Assembly: GCF_014196505.1 (NCBI RefSeq)
Contig: NZ_JACIDW010000008.1
Location: 1 to 64,000, forward strand
DNA: 64,000 nucleotides
From: Rhizobium metallidurans
GTDB lineage: Bacteria > Pseudomonadota > Alphaproteobacteria > Rhizobiales > Rhizobiaceae
Reading direction: 5' to 3'
The position numbers were made by a program, and so were the translations under genes. The notes under the pieces were generated by a model that was not told the DNA's origin, did not search any database, and saw only the letters and a program-made list of their open reading frames with translations. Positions 1 to 8,469 of this stretch are shown in pieces (position 1 is the stretch's first letter; every line of letters starts with the position of its first letter).

Positions 1-2
1 CC

Positions 3-77
3 CGCAAACTCGTCATTCTCGCCAACACAATCCTCACCCGACAGACCGAATGGACGCCGAAATATGTGAAAGGATGA
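3..77 (+). CDS. C-terminal end of a gene entering from the left, possibly IS110-family transposase
   Basis: Reading from base 3 gives about 24 residues ending in a TGA at 75-77. The segment begins RKLVILANTILTRQ and ends WTPKYVKG. A short tail of the form RKL-(5-7 residues)-N-x-I/L followed by an aromatic residue and proline is common at the C-terminus of IS110/IS116-type transposases. The fragment is too short for a firm call, and the rest lies outside the window. The stop is followed at once by a palindromic repeat and by several hundred bases without genes, which fits an insertion-prone spot. Confidence 0.35.
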   Translation, partial: RKLVILANTILTRQTEWTPKYVKG

Positions 78-83
78 GACATG

Positions 84-260
84 GTTGCTCCCCGCAGGGG
101 AGAAGAGACCTGTGGCCGGGCGCTCGCCTCGATCTCTCCCGTTGCGAAAATTCGAGGTTGGGCAAAGCGGGTGCGCCCAGCCTCTTCTCCCCAGCGGGGA
201 GAAGTGCCGGAGCGACAGCGAGGCGATGAGGGGGCCACGGGCGCAAACTTTGCGACGCTA
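84..260. repeat. Palindromic intergenic repeat, rhizobial RIME-like
   Basis: The stretch holds two related hairpins. CTCCCC at 88-93 pairs with GGGGAG at 97-102. CTTCTCCCC at 184-192 pairs with GGGGAGAAG at 196-204. After the second comes a tail containing GATGAGGGGG. Clustered CTCCCC/GGGGAG palindromes with a GATGAGGGG tail are the look of the mosaic intergenic repeats scattered through Rhizobium and related genomes. The small open frames across it are GC-driven and have no ribosome site. Confidence 0.6.
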
Positions 261-692
261 GCAATACGAACACCACAAAACCCCGCGCCGGAGAACTCTC
301 CGCGACGGCATGAAAAGCTGGGAATGGGCAAGCGGTGGTCGGTGTAAAATAGAAGTGTCAGGCAATATCGCCTGCCCGATCGCATCGAGGCTTCCGGATA
401 TCCAGGCCGACAGGAGCGTCTCTCGACCTTTCGCTTCCGAATGGATGAGAGGTCCTGACGACCGCAACATCCACCTTTCAACAACCATCACCGGACGCCG
501 GGCTTGCGCCCTGATGTGTCAGATCCGGTTCGCGACCCGGCTCCCTGTCCAATGACGCCATCAGTATCGGCTGGACAGTTTCAGCGGGGATGGATGGGAA
601 CGGTGAAATCCGCAAGCGGCTGATATCGCTGCGACATTTCTTGCCACAAACGATTATTATCCCCGCGACGTGGGCCTATCGCCCGCATCGTT
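261..692. other. Gene-free stretch downstream of phnN
   Basis: No open frame here has a convincing start, ribosome site or protein character. I see no clear terminator for phnN, which ends at 693, and no RNA gene. Confidence 0.5.
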
Positions 693-1307
693 TCAGCCGA
701 TCTCCTGGAGGAAGCCCTCGAGGACTTCAACCATGCGGCGTTCGCCCTGTTCCAGGGAGCCGCTATTGTCGAGATCGACGACGTCGTAATCGCCGCGCAC
801 GGTGAGCGGGCCGCGGGCCAGGCGGGCCATGATGTCCTCGTGGGTCTCGCGGCCGCGGGCCTCGAGGCGGCTCGCCAGCACGTCGGCGCGGGCGGTGACG
901 TTGATCACCTTCAGGCGCGGGAAGACGGCGTGGAAATGGTGCAGGGCCGAGCGCGAGCCGTTGGCGATGACGAGGCTTCCAGCTGACAGCGACACCGAGA
1001 CTTCCGAGGGAATGCCGTATTTCAGGCCGTGGGCTTCCCACCAGACGGAAAAGCTGCCGGCCTGCTCCATCGAGGCGAAGCCCTGGGGCGAGACGGCGAG
1101 ATGATCTTCGCCGCCGGCATCGTGATCACGGGTGATGACGCGGCGGACGAAATGGACGTCCTGCCGGCCCCGGAAATGCCGGGCGGCTGCCGCCATCAGC
1201 GTGTCCTTGCCGGCGCCGGAGGGACCGACCACGACCACCATGATGCCGTGCTCGGTGCCGGGAACGACGTGGGGCTCGTGCGAGGGATGCGTTTCGTGCG
1301 CGGTCAT
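693..1307 (-). CDS. phnN: Ribose 1,5-bisphosphate phosphokinase PhnN
   Basis: This 204-residue kinase of the guanylate-kinase fold phosphorylates ribose 1,5-bisphosphate to PRPP, the last step in recovering the sugar after C-P bond cleavage. A P-loop GPSGAGKDT sits at residues 28-36, and RVITRD follows in the nucleotide-binding part. The length is normal for the family. Its start overlaps the phnM stop (ATGA type), so the two are translationally coupled at the end of the phnCDEE-DUF1045-phnM-phnN operon. Confidence 0.93.
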   Translation of the reverse strand: MTAHETHPSHEPHVVPGTEHGIMVVVVGPSGAGKDTLMAAAARHFRGRQDVHFVRRVITRDHDAGGEDHLAVSPQGFASMEQAGSFSVWWEAHGLKYGIPSEVSVSLSAGSLVIANGSRSALHHFHAVFPRLKVINVTARADVLASRLEARGRETHEDIMARLARGPLTVRGDYDVVDLDNSGSLEQGERRMVEVLEGFLQEIG

Positions 1308-2458
1308 GCGACCCGGCGCCCTTCGCGCCAGACGGAGCGGCTGACCGGAACGCCCTCGTCGCGGAAGACGCGGACGAGATCGGCGCGCAGGCCGGTTGCG
1401 ATGCGGCCGCGATCGTTGAGGCTGACCGTGCGAGCCGGCGTCGACGTGACCATGGCGATCGCCTTCGGCAGCGAGATGCTCTCGACTTCGTCGGCGATCA
1501 GGAAGGGTGCGTAGAGCAGGCTGAGCGGCACGTAATCGGAGGAGAGAACGTCGAGCACGCCGCGCTCGGCGAGATCGCGGGCGGCGATGTTGCCGGAGTG
1601 CGACTTGCCGCGCACGATATTGGGCGCGCCCATCAGGACGCTCATGCCGTTTTCATGCGAGGCCTTGGCGGCGTCGAAGCTGGTCGGGAATTCGGCGAGA
1701 CGCACGCCGTTTTCGATCGCCTCGTCGACATGGGCGAGCGTGGCGTCGTCATGGCTGGCGACGGTGATGCCGCGCTCGGCGCAGACTTTCGAAATCGCGA
1801 CGCGGTGCGGCGTCGAGTTGCGCTCGGATTCGGACACGCGGCGATCGACGAACCGGGCGAACTCGGCATCGGTGAGGCCGCGCTTCTTCTGGTAGTAGAA
1901 GATGTACTGGTCCATGGTCTGGAACTGGCGCTGGCCCGGCGCATGGTCCATCAGCGAGACGAGGCGGACATAGGGGTCGTTTTCGAAATCGGCGAAGTGC
2001 TGCAGCACGTTGTCGGCGGAGACTTCGCAGCGCAGGTGGATGAGGTGCTCGGCGCGCAGGCGGCCCTCCTTCTCGGCCTTCTGGATGGCATCGGCCATGT
2101 CGCGCATTTCGCCATGCTCGAAGCCGCCATCCTCGTCGGCGCCCATGCGCAGGCAATCGAAGACGGTGGTGATGCCCGACGTGACGATCTGGGCGTCATG
2201 CGCCTGGATCGCCGCCGTCTTGTTCCAGCGCAGGCCGGGCCGCGGCGAATAGTGGCCCTCGAGATGGTCGGTGTGCAGCTCGACCAGGCCGGGGATCAGG
2301 TAATCGCCTTCGAAATCCTCGCCGAGGCGGGAGCTGCCGCTTGCGATATCCTCGATCTTGCCGTCGCGAACGAGGACCGATCCTTCGACGATTTCATCCT
2401 CGAGGACGATGCGGGCGTTGGAGAAGACGGTTTCTTTGGTATTGGCAACGGGGGTCAT
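1304..2458 (-). CDS. phnM: Alpha-D-ribose 1-methylphosphonate 5-triphosphate diphosphatase PhnM
   Basis: This 384-residue amidohydrolase-superfamily enzyme removes pyrophosphate from ribose 1-methylphosphonate 5-triphosphate, giving the substrate of the PhnJ C-P lyase. The metal-binding HxDHLEGH run (residues about 62-69, HTDHLEGH) and a late SSDYVP segment match the PhnM family. The length is typical (about 380). It lies 12 nt downstream of the DUF1045 gene and overlaps phnN by 4 nt. It therefore belongs with the transporter operon, not with phnG-L, which form a second block 8 kb away. Confidence 0.95.
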   Translation of the reverse strand: MTPVANTKETVFSNARIVLEDEIVEGSVLVRDGKIEDIASGSSRLGEDFEGDYLIPGLVELHTDHLEGHYSPRPGLRWNKTAAIQAHDAQIVTSGITTVFDCLRMGADEDGGFEHGEMRDMADAIQKAEKEGRLRAEHLIHLRCEVSADNVLQHFADFENDPYVRLVSLMDHAPGQRQFQTMDQYIFYYQKKRGLTDAEFARFVDRRVSESERNSTPHRVAISKVCAERGITVASHDDATLAHVDEAIENGVRLAEFPTSFDAAKASHENGMSVLMGAPNIVRGKSHSGNIAARDLAERGVLDVLSSDYVPLSLLYAPFLIADEVESISLPKAIAMVTSTPARTVSLNDRGRIATGLRADLVRVFRDEGVPVSRSVWREGRRVA

Positions 2459-2470
2459 TGTGTCGGACTT

Positions 2471-3166
2471 TCAACGGTCTGCGGCGGCAAGCGGCCACCA
2501 GGAATGGGCGGTAAACGGCGCGCCGCGCGTCTCTTCGACGAAAACGGCAAGGCCGGAGATCAAAAGCGGCCGGCCGGTGAAGGCGGCGAAACGCTCGGCG
2601 AGAATGGTCTTCATCACCTCGGCACGCTCTTCCGGCACCTGGCCAGAGAGCGTCATGTGGAACCCGAAGTCATCCATCACGTAAGGGTAGCCCCAGCGCG
2701 ACAGATTGGCCCTCTGGCTTTCGCCGAGCTTTTCCGGATTGCGCCGGGCGATATCGGCTTCCGACAGCGCCGCGCGGAAAGGCTCGAACGACTTTACCAC
2801 GGAGGCCGCGAATTGCTGAAGCGGCGGATGCAGGGAGCCCGGGACGAGGGCGAAGAACCGGCCGAGCTGGCCGAGCACGAGCTCGGGTATCTCGAAGGCC
2901 GGCGTACGGTCCGCGAAATCCTCGACGGCCTGCAACAGGTCCTTTTCGGTGACCGAGGAGGCGAGATGAAACGGCGCCTTGATGGTGGCGTGGAAGGCAT
3001 AGCGGCGCGGGTCGGCGGTGAGCTCGAACTGTTCGGCGGCCGGGAGCTCAGGATAATCGGGAGCCGGGTAAGTTTCGCCGGTGAAGGCATCGCGACCGAG
3101 CCAATGGGCTGCCGCCACGTTCAAGGGATCACCCTTCGGCGGCGTGAAATAGAGTGCGTATCGCAA
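2471..3166 (-). CDS. DUF1045 2H-phosphoesterase-like phosphonate metabolism protein
   Basis: This 231-residue protein carries the two HxT/S motifs of the 2H phosphoesterase superfamily: HATIKAPF (His59, Thr61) and FHMTLSG near residue 173. Members of this family (TIGR03223/DUF1045) are found in alphaproteobacterial phn operons. In E. coli the cyclic phosphodiester 5-phosphoribosyl 1,2-cyclic phosphate is opened by PhnP, a metallo-beta-lactamase-fold protein. No phnP is seen here, and 2H enzymes typically open cyclic phosphodiesters. My inference is that this protein performs that step. The position between phnE and phnM supports it; no direct proof is visible. Confidence 0.85.
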   Translation of the reverse strand: MRYALYFTPPKGDPLNVAAAHWLGRDAFTGETYPAPDYPELPAAEQFELTADPRRYAFHATIKAPFHLASSVTEKDLLQAVEDFADRTPAFEIPELVLGQLGRFFALVPGSLHPPLQQFAASVVKSFEPFRAALSEADIARRNPEKLGESQRANLSRWGYPYVMDDFGFHMTLSGQVPEERAEVMKTILAERFAAFTGRPLLISGLAVFVEETRGAPFTAHSWWPLAAADR

Positions 3167-3286
3167 GGCGCGTATCCCGGAAATGAATGTGAGTGCGGGA
3201 GGCAGTGTGCCGTGATTTGACCGCCCACCGCAAGCTTGCTTCCGGCTAAAAGATTTCCGTGACAGAATGATGATGATTGCGACCCG

Positions 3287-4633
3287 TCAATGGGTCTTTT
3301 TGCCCATCACGCGCGAGCGCACCGCATTCGAGATGTTGTCGAAGACGAAGACGACGATGAGGATGAGGAGCACCATGTAGGCCACCTTGTCCCAATCGGA
3401 ATTGGTCTTCATCGATTCCAGCAGTTTCAGGCCGATGCCGCCGGCGCCGACGGCGCCGATGACGGTGGCCGAGCGGGTGTTGGATTCCCAGAAATACAGC
3501 GACTGCGAGATGAAGATCGGCAGCACCTGCGGCACCACGCCGAAGCGCTGGACGACCGCAGGGGAAGCGCCGACCGATTTCACGCCCTCGCGCTGCTTGT
3601 CGTCGACGTTTTCCAGCGCCTCGGCATAAACCTTGCCCAGCGCGCCGGTGTCGGTGAAGAAGATGGCGGCGATGCCGGGGATGGGCCCGGGGCCGAAGGC
3701 GCGGGTGAAGAACAGCGCCCAGATCAGCATGTCGATGGAGCGCAGGAAATCGAAGAGGCGCTTGGTCACCCAGTTCGCCGAGCGGTTGAGCGTGATGTTG
3801 CGCGCGGCGATGAAGGCCAGCGGAAAGGCGAAGAGCGTGCCGAGCAGCGTACCGACGAATGCCATGACCAGCGTCTGCATCAGCTTCGACAGGATATCGC
3901 CGTGCTGCCAGCTGGCATTGTTCAGGAAATTGTCGAGCGCGAGCGAGGCATTGGACATGTTGGGATCGATGCGATCGCCCGACAGCATGAGGCCGGCGAC
4001 CTCGACGAAGCTCCTGCCCCAGAAGGGCGATTGCGTGTCGAAGAAGAAATTGGCCCAGCCGAGGAAGCGGCGCTGCACATAGACCTGCGTCGTGCGGATT
4101 TCCGCCTGGCCCTCGAAGCCGAAGGAGACGGTGACCTTGCTGTCGTCCTGCTTCATGGCTGCCGGCGCGCCCGGCGGCAGGATGGCGCGATCCTTCGATA
4201 TCTCGACCGGATAAAGCTTGCCACCGAGATAGACGTCGACGCGCGTGGGCGTCACCTCCAGGCGGTCGGCATCGCTGCCGTAGGTGACGGTATAGCCGCC
4301 CGCGGCTGTCGGCAGCATCCAGTCGATGACCGCATCCCTCGGATACTGGCCGCGGCTGTTCCATTGCGGCGTGACCTTGCCATCGACGAAGCGCAGGCGC
4401 GGCTGGGCGCGCCAGGAATACCAATCCTGGATGTAGATCGAGGCGCGGTCCCAGTTGCCGTTGACGAAGGTCGGGATGACCTTGAAGAAATTGAACGAGA
4501 GCGCGAGGTAGACGATGACGAGGCCGGCGACGAGGGCGAGGCCAAAGCGCTGCATGAAGCTGCGATGGAAGACTTCGGGATAGGTCTCCAGCAGGCGCTG
4601 GCGATCGGCGGCATTGACTGTGAGCGACGACAT
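3287..4633 (-). CDS. phnE: Phosphonate ABC transporter permease PhnE (second copy)
   Basis: This integral membrane permease belongs to the phosphonate importer. The chosen ATG at 4633 overlaps the stop of the preceding phnE by one base (TGATG) and gives 448 residues. The longer open frame upstream runs into that gene. The N-terminus has a membrane segment (residues about 25-45), then a long periplasmic insert of about 180 residues, then the usual five or so C-terminal helices. The permease EAA-like loop is visible as VGASPAVVQRFGVVPQVLP. The insert makes it much longer than E. coli PhnE. Rhizobial phn operons commonly have two unequal PhnE proteins. Confidence 0.93.
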   Translation of the reverse strand: MSSLTVNAADRQRLLETYPEVFHRSFMQRFGLALVAGLVIVYLALSFNFFKVIPTFVNGNWDRASIYIQDWYSWRAQPRLRFVDGKVTPQWNSRGQYPRDAVIDWMLPTAAGGYTVTYGSDADRLEVTPTRVDVYLGGKLYPVEISKDRAILPPGAPAAMKQDDSKVTVSFGFEGQAEIRTTQVYVQRRFLGWANFFFDTQSPFWGRSFVEVAGLMLSGDRIDPNMSNASLALDNFLNNASWQHGDILSKLMQTLVMAFVGTLLGTLFAFPLAFIAARNITLNRSANWVTKRLFDFLRSIDMLIWALFFTRAFGPGPIPGIAAIFFTDTGALGKVYAEALENVDDKQREGVKSVGASPAVVQRFGVVPQVLPIFISQSLYFWESNTRSATVIGAVGAGGIGLKLLESMKTNSDWDKVAYMVLLILIVVFVFDNISNAVRSRVMGKKTH

Positions 4634-5613
4634 CAGGCTGCTCCCCGGCCGAATTCGAAGGACTGCTTGCCGATCATGCGGCGGCGGAGCCAAGCGGAGA
4701 ACTGGTCGACGCAGACGACGGTGACGAGAAGCATGATGATGATGGCATAGGTCTTGGCGGCGTGATCGCGGCCGATCGACAGGCTGAAGACCTCGCCGAT
4801 GCCGCCGCCGCCGACGGCGCCGATGATGGTGGAGGCGCGCACGTTGATCTCGAGACGCAACAGCGCGTAGGAGACGAAATTCGGCATGACCTGCGGCAGG
4901 ATGGCGAAGCGGACGCGCTCGAGCCAGCTGGCGCCGGATGCGCGCAGGCCCTCGTCCGGCTTCATGTCGGCATTCTCGACCACTTCGAAAAACAGCTTTC
5001 CAAGCGCGCCGGTGGTATGGATCGAGACCGCGATGATGGCCGAGATCGGACCGATCGACAGGATGGCGGCGAGCAGACCGGCGATGACGATCTCGGGAAA
5101 GGCGCGCAGGATTTCCATGATGCGGCGCACGACCCAGCGGGTCAAACCGGCGCCGACGAGATTGGTCGAGGCGAAGAAGCAGAGCAGGAAGGCGGCGGAT
5201 GCGCCGATGATGGTCGAGACGATGGCGACGTTGATGGTGATCGCCAGCTGGTAGAAGAAATTCGGGATGTAGAAGCTGTCGGTGATGTAGATGCGGTCGC
5301 TGACGTAATCGTACTTGATCGAGCCATCGGCATAGGGCGACGGCAGGTCGAACATGGCGCGGAAGATTTCCAGCGGGCTGTCCGGCACGAACTGCTTCAT
5401 GAAGTCGAGGAGATAGGGAAGGCGCTCGAAGAACTTGCCGGAATTGGCGCTGTTGGCGAAATCGAGCGAGGCGCCGAGGACGATCAGGAACACGACGATC
5501 GAGATCACGGTGTAGATACGCCGTGTCCGGACCTGGCTCTGGTAGTGATCGAGAATTGTGCGGGAGCCTTGCTGCAGTCCGCCCAGGTGGTCGGGTTCGG
5601 CCACGTGCGCCAT
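4633..5613 (-). CDS. phnE: Phosphonate ABC transporter permease PhnE (first copy)
   Basis: This is the first of two tandem PhnE permeases, about 326 residues. The start at 5613 is preferred over the ATG at 5622 because the string AAGGA lies 8-9 nt upstream of it. A hydrophobic segment at residues 35-55 is followed by a periplasmic region and then a five-to-six-helix permease domain. The coupling loop is GASWLERVRFAILPQVMP. Together with the second PhnE, PhnC and PhnD it forms the phosphonate importer. It is followed directly by the other permease with a one-base overlap. Confidence 0.93.
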   Translation of the reverse strand: MAHVAEPDHLGGLQQGSRTILDHYQSQVRTRRIYTVISIVVFLIVLGASLDFANSANSGKFFERLPYLLDFMKQFVPDSPLEIFRAMFDLPSPYADGSIKYDYVSDRIYITDSFYIPNFFYQLAITINVAIVSTIIGASAAFLLCFFASTNLVGAGLTRWVVRRIMEILRAFPEIVIAGLLAAILSIGPISAIIAVSIHTTGALGKLFFEVVENADMKPDEGLRASGASWLERVRFAILPQVMPNFVSYALLRLEINVRASTIIGAVGGGGIGEVFSLSIGRDHAAKTYAIIIMLLVTVVCVDQFSAWLRRRMIGKQSFEFGRGAA

Positions 5614-5683
5614 TATGAGCATCCTTGTTGAGCGAACGGCGGCACCATGATGATGCCGCCGCGACTTTACTCAGTGGTTCGGA

Positions 5684-6595
5684 TCAACCGCCGATAACCG
5701 ACTTACGAGCGTCGATGATCGTCTGGTAGAAGGACTGGTCGACCGGCGACCAATCGACATAACCGCCGCCGGTGAAGCTGTCGAAGCAGCCCTTGTCGGT
5801 CTTCGGCAGGTCGGCGAAGTAGGCGGTGACCTTCTTCTGGATGTCGGCCGGCAGCTTGTTGGACACCATCAGCGGGCCGTTCGGGATCAGCGGCGACTTC
5901 CAGACCTGGACGATATCGTCCATGTCGAGCAGGCCCTTGCTGACCATGATGCGCAGGTTGCCGGAGGTGTAGCCCTGGGCCCAGTCGCCGGTGGCGGAGC
6001 CGAAGGTGGTGCCGACGTCGAACTTCTTGTCGAGGACGCCGAGAACGAGGTTCTCATGGCCGCCGCCGAAGCCGGTCTCGGAGAAATACTGCTTGACCGG
6101 CATGCCGATGTCCTTCGGCAGCGAGACGTTCGGGACGAGGTAGCCCGAGGTCGAATCCGGATCGGCGAAGCCGAGCTTCTTGCCCTTGGCGTCGGCGAGC
6201 GTCTTGATGCCGGAATCCTTGCGGGCGACCATGATCGAGTAGTAGCCGGTCGAGCCGTCTTCCTGCTTGGTGGTCAGAACCGGCGTAACGGCGTTCGGAT
6301 CCTTGAGGTAGATCGAGGCGTAGGAGGAAGCGCCCATGACCGCGAGGTCGATGGTGCCGCCGAGCAGGCCCTGGATGACGCCGTTGTAGTTCGGCGACGG
6401 GAAGATCTGGACTTCCGACACGCCGGTGGCGGCAACGAGGCCCGGACGTACGCACTCGGTGCGGCGAACCTGGTCGGCTTCGTTTTCACCGCCGTCGAGG
6501 CCGATACGCAGGACCTTGACGTCCTGGGCGTAGGCCTGGCCTGCAACGGTGGCGATGGCGATCGTGGCCATCAGGATCTTGCGGAACGCAGACAT
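5684..6595 (-). CDS. phnD: Phosphonate ABC transporter substrate-binding protein PhnD
   Basis: This 303-residue periplasmic binding protein captures phosphonates or phosphite for import. The start at 6595 is chosen because AAAGGAG lies 7 nt upstream; the frame extends 7 codons further without a site. A signal peptide is visible at residues 1-23 and is cut after AYAQ. GLDGGENEAD follows, and then the ligand-binding signature MGASSYASIY and GFADPDSTSGY typical of PhnD/PhoD-like proteins. It lies between phnC and phnE in the expected order. Confidence 0.96.
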   Translation of the reverse strand: MSAFRKILMATIAIATVAGQAYAQDVKVLRIGLDGGENEADQVRRTECVRPGLVAATGVSEVQIFPSPNYNGVIQGLLGGTIDLAVMGASSYASIYLKDPNAVTPVLTTKQEDGSTGYYSIMVARKDSGIKTLADAKGKKLGFADPDSTSGYLVPNVSLPKDIGMPVKQYFSETGFGGGHENLVLGVLDKKFDVGTTFGSATGDWAQGYTSGNLRIMVSKGLLDMDDIVQVWKSPLIPNGPLMVSNKLPADIQKKVTAYFADLPKTDKGCFDSFTGGGYVDWSPVDQSFYQTIIDARKSVIGG

Positions 6596-6696
6596 GGTAG
6601 TCTCCTTTGGTGACATTTTCAGTGACGCTGAGATAAGTGACTGCTGAGATGGTGGGGATCGTCGCTTTCCGGCTTTTTCCCCCGGCCGGAAACTTG

Positions 6697-7542
6697 TCAG
6701 CGCATGACGGCGGAGGCGGCCATCACGCGCGATACGGCGTCCTGCTTGCCCTTGATGTTATCGAGGCTGGTGGACGTCATGGTTTCGTCGATGCCGGCGC
6801 CGTTCTTGTCGGTGCCGTAGATCTCGTTGACGGCATCGGCCGTCAGTTCGGACGGCTTGCCGTCGAAGACGACGCGGCCGCCGGCCATGCCGACGATGCG
6901 CTCGCAATAGCTGCGCGCGGTGTCGAGCGTGTGCAGGTTGGTGATGACGGTGATGCCCTCGCGCTCGTTGATATCGCGCAGCGCGTCCATGACGATCTTG
7001 GCGTTCAGCGGGTCGAGCGAGGCGATCGGCTCGTCGGCGAGCAGCATCTTCGGCGCCTGCATGAGGGCGCGGGCGATCGCCACGCGCTGCTGCTGGCCGC
7101 CCGACAGCGTGCCGGCCATCTGCAGCGCCGTCTGCTCGATGCCGAGGCGCTCGAGGGCGGCGATCGCCTGCACGCGTTCCTCGCGGGTGAAGATGCCGAG
7201 CAGGCTCAGCGCCGTGGAGCGGTGGTTGAGGCGGCCGAGGATGACGTTGGTCATCACATCGAGACGCGGCACGAGATTGAACTGCTGGAAGATCATGGCG
7301 CAATCGCGCTGCCAGTTGCGCAGCCCCTGGCCGCGCAGGCCCGACACCTCGGTGCCGTTGAAATGGATGGAGCCCGACGTCGGCTCCTGCAGGCGGTTGA
7401 TCATGCGCAGAAGCGTGGACTTGCCGGCGCCGGAACGGCCGATGATACCGACCATCTGGCCCTGAGGGATGTCAAGCGTCACGCTGTCAACGGCGGTCTT
7501 CTTGCCGAATTGACGGGTGACATTCTTCAGCTCGAACATCAT
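6697..7542 (-). CDS. phnC: Phosphonate ABC transporter ATP-binding protein PhnC
   Basis: This is the ATPase of the phosphonate importer. Walker A is GRSGAGKST, the signature is [15 protein letters not shown], and Walker B is [12 protein letters not shown]. The start at 7542 follows GAGGAAG by 5 nt; the frame opens four codons earlier at 7554. It is the first gene of the operon phnC-D-E-E-DUF1045-M-N, and a PhoB-like box stands about 55-70 nt upstream. Confidence 0.95.
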   Translation of the reverse strand: MMFELKNVTRQFGKKTAVDSVTLDIPQGQMVGIIGRSGAGKSTLLRMINRLQEPTSGSIHFNGTEVSGLRGQGLRNWQRDCAMIFQQFNLVPRLDVMTNVILGRLNHRSTALSLLGIFTREERVQAIAALERLGIEQTALQMAGTLSGGQQQRVAIARALMQAPKMLLADEPIASLDPLNAKIVMDALRDINEREGITVITNLHTLDTARSYCERIVGMAGGRVVFDGKPSELTADAVNEIYGTDKNGAGIDETMTSTSLDNIKGKQDAVSRVMAASAVMR

Positions 7543-7594
7543 GCTCTTCCTCATAGTCCAGACGCGATATGAGGGAGTGCATTAGGCTTGATGG

Positions 7595-7612
7595 ATGAAC
7601 GGTGAATGTCAG
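7595..7612 (-). promoter_or_regulatory. Candidate PhoB box upstream of phnC
   Basis: Read on the minus strand the site is CTGACAT, 4 nt, CGTTCAT. That is two degenerate copies of the Pho-box half CTGTCAT at the canonical 11-bp period. It precedes the first gene of an operon for a phosphorus-scavenging pathway, where PhoB control is expected. Sequence support is moderate (6/7 and 5/7 matches). Confidence 0.55.
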
Positions 7613-7625
7613 TTTTATGTAACTG

Positions 7626-7687
7626 CTGTCACAATTGGGGCTGCTGTGGATTCATTTGTGACAGCGCCGTTCACCTTATTGTGACAG
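7626..7687. promoter_or_regulatory. Three copies of TTGTGACAG/CTGTCACAA upstream of phnC
   Basis: CTGTCACAA lies at 7626-7634. TTGTGACAG lies at 7656-7664 and again at 7679-7687. The last two are 23 bp apart, about two helical turns and also two Pho-box periods, and the first is inverted to them. The core CTGTCAC is a Pho-box half, so these may be distal PhoB sites or sites for another dimeric regulator. They lie in the roughly 200-bp gap between phnC and the NYN gene. Confidence 0.45.
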
Positions 7688-7745
7688 ACATCAGCGGCAA
7701 AAAGGCCGGGTGAACTGAAGGAAATCGCCTGGATTGGCAACAGCC

Positions 7746-8333
7746 CTATTGAGCCGGCCAAGCTACTCGACGTTCGATATCAGCGTGACACAGCATTTCG
7801 TTGGATGCGGCCCGGTTGGGAAACCCAACCAGGACAATCTGCAAGCCTGCGATACGCGCGTATTTCATTGCTGGTATGCAATCGGTGTCGCCGGTCAGCA
7901 GTACCAGCCTATCGACAGCCTTCGATGCGCAGAAAGTAGCGATATCCAGGCCGATGCGCATATCGACGCCTTTCTGTTCGAAATCCGCCTTGAAGTCGTT
8001 ATCCGTCACCGCCTGTCCGGCCGGCAGGATCTTTTTCGGTTTGAAGCCGCGAAACTTCAGTACGCCCAGCCTGACAGCAAAGAGATCTTTCGCAGCAAGC
8101 TCTCGCAGCCAGGCATCCGAGCCTGCGAAGGTCTTAGGTTCCGCTGACACCGGCAGTTTGATCGTTCCGCTGTACGGCGCACAATCGTAATAGAAAAACC
8201 GGAAAGCGTCTTCATCCGGCTCAACGCAAGCCTTGGCTATCTTCTCAATGTAATCGGGATTGTAGTTCATTCCGGCGTTTCGCGCCAAAACGCGAACATG
8301 GCCGCCATCGATCAACACCGCAACGTTCTTCAA
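7746..8333 (-). CDS. NYN-domain (LabA/PIN-like) ribonuclease-like protein
   Basis: The protein has the NYN/PIN-like fold markers: VAVLIDGGHVR near the N-terminus with an acidic active-site Asp, KGVDMRIGLDIA in the middle, and LLTGDTDCIPAMKYAR near the end. These carry the conserved acidic residues expected to bind metal. NYN proteins are single-strand RNA nucleases or RNA-processing factors. The frame opens at 8372, but the homologous part begins at a TTG at 8333, with GAGGGGG about 9 nt upstream. That ribosome site lies in the 3' arm of a strong hairpin (8339-8369). About 195 residues; target RNA unknown. Confidence 0.8.
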   Translation of the reverse strand: MKNVAVLIDGGHVRVLARNAGMNYNPDYIEKIAKACVEPDEDAFRFFYYDCAPYSGTIKLPVSAEPKTFAGSDAWLRELAAKDLFAVRLGVLKFRGFKPKKILPAGQAVTDNDFKADFEQKGVDMRIGLDIATFCASKAVDRLVLLTGDTDCIPAMKYARIAGLQIVLVGFPNRAASNEMLCHADIERRVAWPAQ

Positions 8334-8338
8334 ATAAA

Positions 8339-8369
8339 AGACCCCCTCGGCTCGTCGCCTTGGGGGTCT
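8339..8369 (-). terminator. Terminator-like leader hairpin in front of the NYN gene
   Basis: AGACCCCC at 8339-8346 pairs with GGGGGTCT at 8362-8369, an 8-bp stem. Read on the minus strand the stem is followed at once by TTTTATTTG. This has intrinsic-terminator form, yet it lies between the likely promoter (about 8407-8437) and the TTG start, and its 3' arm holds the probable ribosome site. It could attenuate transcription, mask translation, or end a short RNA. Confidence 0.5.
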
Positions 8370-8406
8370 CAAGATACGTGCCCGCCTACGGGCGTACGGA
8401 TATAGA

Positions 8407-8437
8407 ATGATAATGCTACAGCGACGCCATTAGTCAA
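8407..8437 (-). promoter_or_regulatory. Candidate promoter of the NYN gene
   Basis: On the minus strand TTGACT (8432-8437) is followed by ATTATC (8409-8414) at 17 bp, or by TATCAT (8407-8412) at 19 bp. Both are reasonable sigma-70 type -35/-10 pairs. The start site would fall near 8400, leaving a leader that contains the 8339-8369 hairpin. Confidence 0.4.
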
Positions 8438-8469
8438 TTGAAATCGTCCGTAACAACGCCTCCCGCCCC

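Noticed and set aside
1598..3220. Plus-strand frame of 540 codons opposite phnM and the DUF1045 gene
   Set aside because: Shadow of two recognised minus-strand genes; no start signal or recognisable domain.
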